Below, piece by piece: positions 33,696 through 44,602 of a stretch of DNA of 64,000 nucleotides. A program made the translations under genes and the position numbers. Source of the DNA: Rhipicephalus microplus (Eukaryota > Arthropoda > Arachnida > Ixodida > Ixodidae). How positions within the stretch are numbered: the stretch's first letter is position 1; every line of letters begins with the position of its first letter. Below the pieces are notes generated by a model. It had not been told where the DNA came from. It saw nothing but the letters and a program-made list of their open reading frames with translations, and ran no database searches. The DNA lies in contig NC_134704.1 of assembly GCF_043290135.1 (NCBI RefSeq), positions 17,586,001 to 17,650,000 of the forward strand. The letters run 5' to 3'.

Positions 33696-35345
33696 GTGTG
33701 TCGTGTAATTTTGTCGCAAAAGGGTAAACGGGCTAACGAGTTGACATATATACATGTTAACTATGCGGCAGTACGTAATGTGCAGAGTAGAGCCCTACAA
33801 ACGCAAGAGTTGTCTAAAACTGCCATTCATTCACAGAGAAAATGTATGATTTTTTTTTGAACAACCTAAAATATAGATGAAGCAAAAGTTGTCCGAGTGC
33901 AAATACCTAACAGAGACGAACTCTCACAGTCTAAATGAAATATAGACTTTAAATTTACATAGTATTTCAATAATGCTTTCTGAACATGAATTACAAGATT
34001 AAGTATATTGTGTTAACGATTTAATATGTAACATCCTCTTGGCCTTTTAATACATAAGTCGTTGTCCTAGCTCACAAGATGCACGTAGGGATCAGCATGT
34101 AGATGTCGCACATCTACGACATTTCTGCGTGAAAGGGCTGTAAATAATGTTGAGAATTCAGGTCCCATCGTAATACTTGTTCTAGAGACTTGCATTTTTG
34201 TTTACGAGCTGCACACGAGAGTGATTGTGAAGGCAGTGATGTAAACTTGCACTGTAAACTCGCAGACAAAATACCTCGGAAAAGTTTTCAGATGGAAAAC
34301 GAAACCTTTCTTCTCAAGTCAAAGAAAACAAAAATGAACAAAAGTGCACAGCGCCGTCTTCCGGCGCAAGCTGTCGTACTGTGTCCGGCTTAAAGGATTC
34401 CATGTCAGCCATGAAAATCCACTACCATGAGAAAGTTGGGCTACAGAACTTCAGAAAGGTTGGCCTCAAATGAGATGGCCGCATTCCAGCACACAACGGC
34501 CTGCGACAGTGAGAGAAATGCCGGCTTTGTGTGCCCTCGCTTCTCGGTGCTGTTCATGGCGTTTTGAACGTGATGACGTTACCGTGTTCTAACGGAGAAC
34601 ACGTCACGTTCACAATCGCTGTTATCCTAGTCGGACCTGATTATACCGTTTACGCAAGGTGCTACAAGATCAGCGCATGCGTTGTGTGCACTAGTGAAAG
34701 AACACCGCCGGAATAACAATGAATTTCTTAGAAATCAGTTGTTTTATTTTTCGAGAGCTGATAAATCTCATCTTTTGTTCACTGTAACTTTGTGAAACGG
34801 CTGTACGTTAAGCCAAAAAGCTATAAGCCATCTTTTGCCACTCTACAGAACACGTTAGGCCACTCTAATATTTTACTAATGTCCCGAGACATTTGTGCAG
34901 AGTTTTTTTATATTTATATCAATAATTCAACTGAAGTCAGTATTTTGCAGAAAGTGTTTTTTGTTTAAAAAATAAAATAGCGTTTTTAAAATTATTATTC
35001 GGTTTCCCACAGCGACGGTGAGATGATTATTTCTGATTGTAGATTAACGGTAGAAGGAGCGCTCGTTATTTTTGTTTTGTAACGTTAAAGTGTTATTATT
35101 TTGTTTGTAGGTAATGCAAAGCAGTGACGTGTTCTTTTTTTTAGTTAGCGTTGCAAGTAATGTGTTTAGTTGCCTTTTTTGTGAGTGCACAAACCTCCCG
35201 TTAAGAGATACATACCTTAGATTACCGTCATCCAAGGGCAGAAGTACCCGAATCTCATCCTTACATGTTTGCTTCGTTTCTTTATTTTTAATTAAACTGA
35301 CATGCGACTGTGTTCCTCCTTTTTTTTTCTTTTTGCCATATGTAG
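33696..35345. other. Unrecognised AT-rich stretch
   Basis: No gene or dispersed repeat was recognised. Confidence 0.4.
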
Positions 35346-35396
35346 GAGAGATGCAAACAGGCGTCCTTATAGGAGCCATCGTAAAAGTCTCGACGG
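35346..35396 (+). CDS. Weak candidate small exon
   Basis: A long polypyrimidine tract ending in tgtag abuts 51 bases that read EMQTGVLIGAIVKVST in one frame, then a donor-like ACGG|GTAATT. The peptide is hydrophobic and low in repeats. A 51-base open segment is easily found by chance; only the splice-site context makes it worth listing. Confidence 0.15.
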
Positions 35397-38300
35397 GTAA
35401 TTACCTACCTTCCTGACGACCTTTGGGTAAGTAACATTACGACTGCACAAATTGTCTGTTTCTTCAAACAAGAAAAAAGGCAGGTGGTGCGGAGTGTCAC
35501 AAAAGTGCTCCAATAGGGCATGTACTTTGCGAACACATCTCTTTCATCAAGTTTGATCACAGGCATTTGTTCTCATTAAAAGCAGCTCTGGCTGCTGCAG
35601 TGTACTGTGATCTCACCTTGTGTTCGATGAAAGTAGAATTGACATGCCAACTGAGTAGGAAGCTACTATGCGCAATTCAGAGTACTGAGCAGGGTGATAA
35701 TACATGAAGTCAGTGCGTATATACACTATACTAAAGCTATCTCCTGCGTACACGTTTCATTAGGCTGTCTTAATGCGTTGTGTGAGCGTCGATGTTTCAT
35801 TATCTTTCCTTTGGGAGCCAGTCAGAGGAAACTACTGCACAATTTTTTTCTAATTAGCACGACATTTTGATGAGCTCAATTGTGCACCCTGTTAGCGTTA
35901 GATGTACCCATACACATTCACAGTCTAAGTGGGTGGGGGAGGAGGACAGAAACAGTGGCATACAGAGGCATTCAGAAGCGTCGTGCCTAAGGAGTGCTTC
36001 TATATCGGGTCGTCTTTTTTCTTGGTCAACACAAGGTTTCCACGGTGCTCGATTTCGCTAGTGTTTCAAGAGGGTGTTTGCGTATCCCATATTTCCCGTT
36101 TGTCATGTACTATTCAGATTTTAACAGGCAAAAAATGTAATGAAATGGTTCGGTAGGTATTTTAAACAGCTATTTTTTTTGGTATTCGAACAGCACATTT
36201 TACCTTTAACGTAGTTGTGGTTTGCTAAAAGAAGCATGACAACAACAAAAATAACTGCAGAGGTTTTTGCACTTTGCTCTGACCTCATCATTTATACGGA
36301 TTATTCTAATAGAAAGGAAGGAAAAAGCAGAATGAATAGGGCTATTTTCATCGCTTGTAGCGTTCTCAGGAAAGTCGTAACAAAAGAAAACCGGTCTTAT
36401 TTCAGAAACACGATGTTTTTACGGGAGATTCTTCATTTGAGGTTTCCAATTATCTCGTTACAGGGTTTTTCGCAGCACGAGAAAAGATTTTTAAAACGTC
36501 CTGCATATACCATTTGAGACTTTTAAGTTATATAAAAACACGCGGATCGTTTTAGGCTGTCGAAATGTAGGAGAACAGACTTTAAAAAAAGCCTCCAATC
36601 AGAACAGTCAGGAATGCGACGTTGCGGCACCAATCAGTTCGTTTTCCTACCCGTCAAATTGACTTCAGTCATTACCCGTTAAACAAACAAGCGCGAAGGT
36701 ACTAGAATAGGCCACAAGAAGAGGACGCTTGAGCCGGAAACAAGGGTGGCTGAGGCCTCCTCTCAACCGCGGCAACCATCGTTCTTTTAGCAGACGGGGT
36801 GAACGAAGTATGGTGGGGAAGTGGATAATCTTTTTTCTAGAGCTCAGCTGGTGAACTGTGGCTTAAAAAAACAACAACAACATATAGACCAAAGGACGTC
36901 GGGGCCATAAGGAGGTGTAGTTTTGCGGTGTGCTTCTAAAGAAAGCCCCCGAAAAGAAACTGGTCAAAACTGCGATTAGCTTTTAGGGAGAAAGCCTTCC
37001 TTGATGTGAATGAAGGCTCTCTTGAATACATTTTACACGAGCGGGTGAAACTAGGAAAGAGTCGAGAGCTCATACGCGAAGGAAGACATACTGAAGAGTA
37101 CGCTTTTGGGTAGAATTGGTTCGGTGTTGTTAACTAACCTACCCTGCCACTATCAGTGCCCTATCAGGGCTTCTGCCACTATCAGTGCCCCTTCTCGCTC
37201 ACTATTTCTTGCCCATAATTTTTTTCCTTCACGGGAAAGCAAACATACGTGGACAGTATAAGCACGAGAGAAGGTAAAAAAGAAGTGTAGTTCAATGAAA
37301 CATGTTTGCACCATGTGGTTGATGTTCCACGTGGAAGTAGTAAGGTTGTGTGTTTGAAGTATCGAACACGGAGATCTTGTAGTGTGAGATATTTTTGTGC
37401 TGATTTTCGAACATTTGTGCCGATTTGGAGCAAACATGCTGAGATACTTGCTTGTGAAGGGCAAGTGTGTCACTCGCAACCTAAAGAGTGCTCATTTTGC
37501 GAAACTACAAGAAACTTTCAGCTTTCCACTTCGTGTTTAATCCACTGAATGCAAGACAGCAACGTCGCGAATCGACCGGATAACCATGACCGGCTGTTTT
37601 CTTCTGCAGAGACGGTAAGTTCGGGGCGCGGAACATACAGTACCAGCTAAATGTTATTTAAATTGCCTTGCTATTTGGCTAGATGAAGTACCACTGAGTC
37701 ATTAATTGACATGTGTGTCACGATACGTGCGCACGAGCAACGTTCGCAGCAGCGCGGGTCGACCGACTGCAACCATACTGAAAAAAGAAAAAAAACTTGG
37801 CCAAAGGCGAGGTTACCGCGCGCAAAGCGTAAACAGGTACAGCGATAATTTAACCATAAATCACCTTCCGTGTCAGGCATGTCTCATTCTACACTCTGTG
37901 AGCTCTGCCGAGAACAGTGGGTCACATACTGCTTTCCGATAGTTGTGGCCCTCGCACGCGAGGACGGCTCACCACGGCATCTCGTATTAAGAGCCGTAGA
38001 CGCTGTTCTCGTCTTGGAATTATATGCTTCCTTTGCTCTAATCCTGAAGTATATGCAGACAGACTTTAATCCTTAAGTCTATGCCTAGTTGTAATAACAA
38101 TAGTACCACTTAGCATATTTTCTTAGCACCCATTTTGTGGCGCACGCGATAAAAACAACAAACGTCTTCTCCTGCATCACCATGTTCACAATGAATCTTC
38201 CGTTCGTGCGGGAGCCTGTTTATCATAAGCAAAATTATGGACACTTCTTGGAGCTTTAAAAACTTTACTTGTGAAACCTTGTACCTTGTATGTTGTGAAA

Positions 38301-39244
38301 TATGCGTCATGAAGTTGAGGAATAATTAACAACGTATCGCTAAAGAGCGTGTACACGGCGGGCACAGAAAAAGGCGACAAGCGCCGGTGGAGCAGGCGAA
38401 TCCGTGCCGTGACGTCACATCGCCACGACCGCAGCGACGCCAGTGTTTGTTCTCAGGGCTAATAGCTATACAAACATACTATCGTATAGAAAATTGTCTG
38501 AAATATTACACGTTTCTCGTAGTAACAAGCTGAAATGTGATCTTGAAAAAGAAAGTCGCATCAAGAAATAATAAACACACAAGTGTCCTTTTAGCTACCG
38601 TATCATGCATTCTTCGTGTTCTCAGAGGAAAAACATCACTTTATGATGTTGATCTACACAGAAAAATCTCGATAGTGACAAATCTCCCACGACCCTTATA
38701 ACGTTACTAGACAGACTTCGACTGGAAGCAGCACATACAAAGAGCTTCCTGCACAAAACACATCGCTCCGGCTCATCAGGGTGCCACTGTGGTCACGAAG
38801 ACGAAACTGTTGGTAAACTCTTTGGAGTGCGTAAAGTACGCAAATGAAAGGAAAAAAATAAGGAAGAAACTAGCAAGTTTGAACAGAAGGCCCCTCACAA
38901 TAAAGAAATTACCTTGACCATGGCCTGAGAGGCATCTTCAACAAAAGGCGAACATGTTCCTGAAAGACTTTTTGTGGAGATCAGACTGGATGAGCTGTTG
39001 TGATATACAGCTTGGGGTTGTCATTTATGGAATGATGTGTTAGTAAATATACTGTGAGTAGAAATACAAACGTGTGCATGTGAACGTTTATGGAAGTGCG
39101 AAGAGCTTCAAGCAAACTGTACATTGCCATGTTATTTCAACTTGTTTTAGTGTGTTATTCTGCTTTTAATTTTTTGTTGATGTTTCGTTTCGAACACCAT
39201 GCGTTTTTTTATTAGATTGGACAACTTATCAATATGGGGTACCC
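35397..39244. other. Long unrecognised stretch
   Basis: It contains a splice-site pair 5 bases apart at 37609-37615 (ttttcttctgcag, AGACG, gtaagt) and a GC-richer block at 38370-38440 with a full CRE palindrome TGACGTCA (38410-38417). No recognisable coding sequence or transposon was found. Confidence 0.35.
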
Positions 39245-39272
39245 GAGGTCATCATCATCATCATCAGCCTGA

Positions 39273-42074
39273 CTACGTCCACTGCAGGACAAAGGCCTCT
39301 CCCATGTTCCGCCAGTTAACCCGGTCCTGTGTTTGCTGCTGCCAATTTATACCCGCAAACTTCTTAATCTCGTCTGCCCACCTAACCTGCTGTCTCCCCC
39401 TAACCCGCTTCCCTTCTCTGGGAATCCAGTTAGTTACCCTTAATGACCAGCGGTTATCCTGTCTACGCGCTACATGCCTGGCCCATGTCCGTTTCCTCTT
39501 CTTTATTGCAGCTATGATATCCTTAACCCCCGTTTGTCCCCTAATCCACTCTGCTCTCTTCTTGTCTCTTAAGGTTACACCTACCACTTTTCTTTCCATT
39601 GCTCGCTGCGTCGTCCTCAATTTAAGCTGAACCCTCTTTGTAAGTCTCCAGGTTACTGCTCCGTAGCTAAGTACCGGCAAGATACAGCTGTTATATACCT
39701 TCCTCTTGAGGGATATTGGCAATCTACCTGTCATAAGTTGAGAGTGCTTGCCGAATGTACTCCACCCCATTCTTATTCTTCTAGTTACTTCAATCTCGTG
39801 GTTAGGCTCTGCTGTTATTACCTGCCCTAAGTACACATAGTCTTTTACAACTTCAAGTGCACTATTACCTATATCGAAGCGCTGCTCCTTTCCGTGGTTG
39901 TTGTACATTACTTTCGTTTTCTGCAGATTAATTTTAAGACCCACCTTTCTGCTCTCCTTGTCTAACTCCGTAATCATGAGTTGCAATTCGTCCCCTGAGT
40001 TGCTCAGCAATGCAATGTCATCGGCGAAGCGCAGGTTACTAAGGTATTCTCCATTAACTCTTATCCCTAACTGTTCCCATTCTAGGCTTCTGAAAACCTC
40101 CTGTAAGCACGCGGTAAATAGCATTGGGGAGATTGTGTCCCCCTGCCTTACACCCTTCTTGATTGGTATTCTGTTGCTTTCTTTATGAAGCACTATGGTA
40201 GCAGTTGATCCCCTGTGAATTTCTTCCAGAATGTTTATATATACTTCATCTACGCCCTGATCCCGCAGTGTCTGCATGACGGCTGATATTTCTACTGAAT
40301 CAAACGCCTTCTCGTAATCTATGAAGGCTATGTATAGTGGTTGGTTATATTCTGAGCATTTCTCTATTACCTGATTGATAGTATGAATGTGGTCAATTGT
40401 TGAGTAGCCTGTTCGAAATCCTGCTTGTTCCTTTGGTTGATTGAATTCTAATGTTTTCTTTACTCTGTTAGCAATTACCTTTGTAAATAGCTTGTATACT
40501 ACAGAGAGCAAGCTGATCGGCCTGTAATTCTTCAAATCCTTGTCATCTCCTTTCTTATGTATTAAGATGATGTTAGCGTTCTTCCAAGACTCTGGTACCC
40601 TTCCCGTCAGGAGACACCTCGTAAACAGGGTGGCTAGTTTTTCTAACACAATCTGTCCTCCATCTTTCAGCAGATCTGATGTTACCTGATCCTCACCAGT
40701 AGCTTTGCCTCTTTGCATGCTCTCCAAAGCTTTTCTGACTTCTTCTATCATTACTGGTGGGGTGTAATCTGCGTTACTGCTAGTTCTTATAGTATTAAGG
40801 TCGTGGTTGTCTCAGCTACTGTACAGATCTCTGTAAAACTCCTCCGCTATTTTAACTATCCTATCCATATAGGTAGTTAATTTGCCTTCTTTGTCCCTTA
40901 GTGCATACATCCGATTTTTGCCTATCCCAAGTTTGCTCTTCACTGCTTTGACGCTTCCTCCGTTTTTCAGAGCGTGTTCAATTCTCTCAATGTTATACCT
41001 TCTTACATCGCATACTTTATGCCTACTAATCAACTTTGAAAGCTCTGCCAGTTCTATTTTGTCTGTTGTACTTGACACTTTCATGCTTTGACGCTTCTCA
41101 ATTAGGTTCTTCATTTCCTGGGAAAGCTTGCCAGTGTGCTGTCCAACTACCCTGCCTCCAACTTCCACTGCACACTTCGTAATGATACTCGTCAGATTAT
41201 CATTTATTGTATTTACGGTAAGGTTGGTTTCCTCACTAAGAGCCGAGTACCTGTTCTGCAGCGACACTCTGAATTCCTTTACTTTCCCTCTCAGTGATAG
41301 CTCATTGATTGGCTTCTTTCGTATCAGTTTCTGTCGTTCCTTCTTGAAGTCTAGGCGAATTCGAGACCGTACCACTCTATGGTCACTGCATCGTACCTTG
41401 CCAACCACTTCCACATCCTGCACGATTCCTGGGTGTGCAGTCATTATAAAGTCTATTTCGTTCTTATTTTCGTCATTAGGGCTCCTCCATGTCCACTTGC
41501 GGTTTTCTCGTTTTCGGTAGAAAGTATTCAAAATCCGCATATTATTGCGTTCTGCGAATTTTACTAGTAGCTCTCCTCTGGCGTTTCTAGTACCGATGCC
41601 ATAATCTCCTACTGCCTGGTCTCCAGCCTGCTTCTTCCCTACCTTTGCATTAAAGTCGCGCATCACTATAGTATACTGTGGTTTTACCTTACTCATTGCC
41701 GATTCCATGTCTTCACAGAAGCTTTCAACTGAGGCGTCATCATGGCTGGATGTAGGCGCGTAAGCCTGTACTACCTTCATCTTGTATCTTTTATTCAGTT
41801 TAATTACGATACCTACCACCCTTTCTATAATGCTATAGTATTCCTTTATGTTGCCAGCTATGTTTCTGTGAATTAGGAACCCCACTCCCAGTTCTCTTCT
41901 GTCTGCCAAGCCCTGATAGCAAAGGACGTGCCCATTCTGTAGCACAGTATAGGCATCATCTGTCCTCCTAACCTCACTGAGCCCTATTATATCCCATTTA
42001 ACACCCTCTAGCTCCTCGAATAGTACAGCTAGACTTCCCTCACTAAATAAGGTTCTAGCGTTAAACGTTGCCAA
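39273..42074 (-). pseudogene. RTE endonuclease-reverse transcriptase, one nonsense codon
   Basis: The N-terminal 420 codons (42074-40815) hold the AP endonuclease: TFNARTL, LSEVRRTD with the catalytic Glu, YAPTS, DFNAKVG, and SDHRVVRSR. TGA at 40814-40812 interrupts the frame after RDLYSS. The same frame resumes (DNHDLNTIRTSS) into the RT: NYRPISLLS, FIDYEKAFDS, GVRQGDTISPMLF and FADD, then a C-terminal region ending at 39273. CGA to TGA, a CpG-decay change, would explain the stop. In GDFNA the Gly is Arg here (MRDFNA). No in-frame ATG precedes the endonuclease: the first sense codons follow a TAG and the listed start is TTG, so the true initiation mode is unclear. Confidence 0.9.
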
Positions 42075-42356
42075 GTTCAGGTTCCATAGGCGGCCTGTAG
42101 TCTAGAGATTCTTAGCACCCTCTGCTGCGTTGCAGATCTGACCGCCGCCATGGTCACTTGCTTCGCAGCTGCTGGGAACTGAGGGCCGTGAGTTATTTGA
42201 CGTATGCATGTGGGAGGTAGTGGCCAGATACTGCACCAGGGTGGCCAATCCTTCTCTGGTGCGGGAGTGCGTTCCCGGCGGTGGTTACCGGTGAGGCCGC
42301 ACCTCAGGCCTCTTAATGCAGTTCCATTAACACGCGGATTTTTTTTCCGGTTGGGA

Positions 42357-42436
42357 ACTGCGCAGCACCGGGATTTGAACCACGGACCTCTTGCATGCGA
42401 GGCGGATGCTCTAACCACTATGCCATCGCCGCACCC
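42357..42436 (-). promoter_or_regulatory. tRNA-Ala-like module with canonical Pol III A and B boxes
   Basis: On the minus strand TGGCATAGTGG (42425-42415) matches the A-box consensus TGGCNNAGTGG. GGTTCAAATCC (42381-42371) matches the B box GGTTCRANNCC. The anticodon loop reads CTCGCAT (anticodon CGC, alanine). The anticodon stem has two mismatches, so this is not a working tRNA gene. It points into the RTE element, and the minus strand has no run of four T between it and about 41533, inside the endonuclease frame. Confidence 0.75.
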
Positions 42437-42500
42437 GGATTGTTATGTTCTAAATGTAGGTTTCAGCGGTGTATCAGTCAAGTTTGTGGTTGTTTTTATG

Positions 42501-42823
42501 AAAATGTTTTAATGAAATGAAATTTCCGCTGATTACCCCCTTAATTAAGGGTCTAGAGAGTACGGAGTTGGGCCTCCGATTAGCCTATGAGGTGCTGTTT
42601 ATTGATATATTAGGCGGACAAAATTTAAATTCGTTTGTGAGGTGATGTTACCAAATCAATCTTTTTTAGTGATTGGGATTAATTTTGGTCACGAAATAGT
42701 TCCGGTACTATTACTCTTGTCCTGATGAAACCTGAGCGGTGACAGGTCTACAATTAGGGCTTTGCACTGTATGAGTTAGAAGTTTCTTGGTAGGTTATTA
42801 GCAAAGTTAAAAGCGATCGTAAG
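42501..42823 (+). repeat. Direct repeat of about 320 bp, copy 1
   Basis: It is paired with 43086-43408. Shared blocks include ttttaatgaaatga, gcggacaaaatttaaat, aggtgat(g/a)ttaccaa, and gcgatcgtaa at the end. Near its start is the palindrome CCCTTAATTAAGGG (42538-42551). Confidence 0.85.
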
Positions 42824-43085
42824 GGAAAAAAAAAGACGCGGTTCAAGACTTTGATCTGACGGGCGTACCTTTCTCCCGAGCAGTGAGCCACCCTCCTCCT
42901 CTGAGCGAGGGAAGACGCGGGCGCCACACGTTTATTAGCGGTTTTCGTTATATTCTTTCTAACTCGATATCTTCCGGTTACCTTAAGCTACCAAAATTAT
43001 TTTTACACAGAAAGAACCGGTCTGTTAGATATTAGCTAGAAAAGAAGATAGTAGCTATTTTTCGGTGGCGTCTGTAGCTCCTTTT
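42824..43085. other. Spacer between the two direct repeats
   Basis: I see no clear similarity between this spacer and the sequence after the second copy. Confidence 0.4.
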
Positions 43086-43408
43086 GAAAATTTGTTTTAA
43101 TGAAATGAGCTTTTTGCTGATTATCACCTTAATTAAGGGCCTAGAGTGTACGGAATTGGGCCTCCTGGTAGCCTCTGGGGTGCGGTTTATTATTATATTA
43201 AGCGGACAAAATTTAAATGCGTTTGCGAGGTGATATTACCAATTTAATCTTTTTAGTGATTAGGCTTATTTTGATTGCGGATTAACTCTGGAACTATTAA
43301 ACCTAGCCTGATAAAACTTCAGTAGCGTCAGGTCTACCCTAAGGACTTTCAACTTTATAAGTAAGAAGTTTCCCGGTAGAATATTAACGAAGCTACAAGC
43401 GATCGTAA
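43086..43408 (+). repeat. Direct repeat of about 320 bp, copy 2
   Basis: It follows copy 1 in the same order and orientation, offset by about 585 bases, with perhaps a fifth of positions changed by eye. The central palindrome remains as CCTTAATTAAGG (43137-43148). Confidence 0.85.
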
Positions 43409-44338
43409 AAAACACGTGGTCTGACTGTTGTTGTTTTCACAGATTCACACTGTTTTCCGCTCCTAAAATGTAAAATTTTCATTTGTAATAGCAGTGTTTG
43501 TAGCGGTTGAACTCCTTGTATTTTTACGAACAAATAGATACCACTCTGACCCTCCTAGAACTAAAATTTTTAAAGTTATAGGCAGATATGTGCAGAGCTC
43601 ACTTACACGTGCTGCTGACGTGGACGCTCCCGTGGCTCCGAAGTAATGTGGACCTCTACCTCTTCACAGCAAAACAGAGCAGAACAGGATGAACTGAACA
43701 AACAAATCTGTGCTCGACTTCGCTATTCGCTATAGCCCGAGACTGCATGGAAGGAAGAATGAAGCAGAGGTTCAGGTGAACTGAACCTTCAAACGATGAT
43801 GGAATCCTTGGAGCACGGGTTGTCGCGGGAGGCAGCGATTTCAACAAGTGGCCTCGTCTTCTTTAAGGAAGCATTTGCCGAAACGTTGGTTTCTGCGATA
43901 CACCGTGTTCCAAATGTTTTTCATAACCTGTAATGAAATGGCTCAAAGAATCAGACGAACCCTTTCCTCTTTGCTTCATTCAATCCTGGGTATTGTTCAA
44001 TACATTTCTAATAAATATTCACAATAATGTGAAACTTTTATTTCATAACGTCTATATCAAACTATAAGACAACGTATGTAGGTCAGATTCTTGACGCTAA
44101 TGTTCACGTCATGCGTGATTTCAACGAGCGAAATGGATTGTCCGTAGCAAGTCGGGTTACAGTTAATATGACGTAGTGAGTAGAACGCAGAAAAGAGAGT
44201 CAGTACAATAGCATGTATGCTTTCGCGATTGCAGCTCTGTGCTCTCACTGGTGTGATGTTATTTTATTGTCCGCGTTTATATGTCTGTATACTTAATTAA
44301 AATCTACAGATAATATTTACAATGTTTTCCTTTCAGTA
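43409..44338. other. Unrecognised stretch with one GAAACGTTGG motif
   Basis: At 43868-43902, ttaaggaagcatttgccgaaacgttgg resembles the motif that follows many retroelement-linked hammerhead-like cores, but no TGATGA is kept. Nothing else was recognised. Confidence 0.35.
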
Positions 44339-44352
44339 ATTTTTACTTTTAG

Positions 44353-44588
44353 CCACGCCACGGTGGTCTAGCGGCTAAGGTACTCGGCTGCTGACCCGCA
44401 GGTCGCGGGATCGAATCCCGGCTGCGGCGGCTGCATTTTCCATGGAGACAGTAATGTTGTAGGCCCGTGTGCTCAGATTTGGGCGCATGTCAAAGAACCC
44501 CAGGTGGTCGAAATTTCCGGAGCTCTCCACTACGGCGTCTCTCATAATCAGATGGTGGTTTTGGGACGTTAAACCCTACAAATCAATC
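44353..44588 (+). mobile_element. Ruka-type tRNA-derived SINE, full length
   Basis: The head has cacggtggtctagcggctaa and a strong B box, cgcgggatcgaatcccgg. The body and tail (gggacgttaaaccctac, aatcaatc) are complete. Flanks ATTTTTACTTTTAG (44339-44352) and ATTTTTCTCTTTAG (44589-44602) look like a worn 14-bp target duplication with three mismatches. Confidence 0.9.
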
Positions 44589-44602
44589 ATTTTTCTCTTT
44601 AG

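Larger units (their letters stand above)
39245..42436 (-). mobile_element. RTE-clade LINE, nearly full length, with tRNA-like 5' end
   Basis: On the minus strand it runs from a tRNA-Ala-like module (42436-42357) through a leader of about 280 bases. One long endonuclease-RT frame follows, then a short tail of TGATGA repeats (plus-strand atcatcatc at 39251-39267). A single ORF without RNase H, the RT signature and a short tandem tail are typical of RTE elements. Only one nonsense codon breaks the frame. I see no clear target-site duplication; CGGGT near both ends is too short to trust. Confidence 0.9.

Noticed and set aside
39199..41567. Plus-strand open frames across 39.2-41.6 kb
   Set aside because: They are opposite-strand shadows of the RTE frame.
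42357..42436. Genuine tRNA-Ala gene
   Set aside because: The anticodon stem has mismatches and the sequence continues into a LINE. The promoter boxes are real but tRNA function is not supported.
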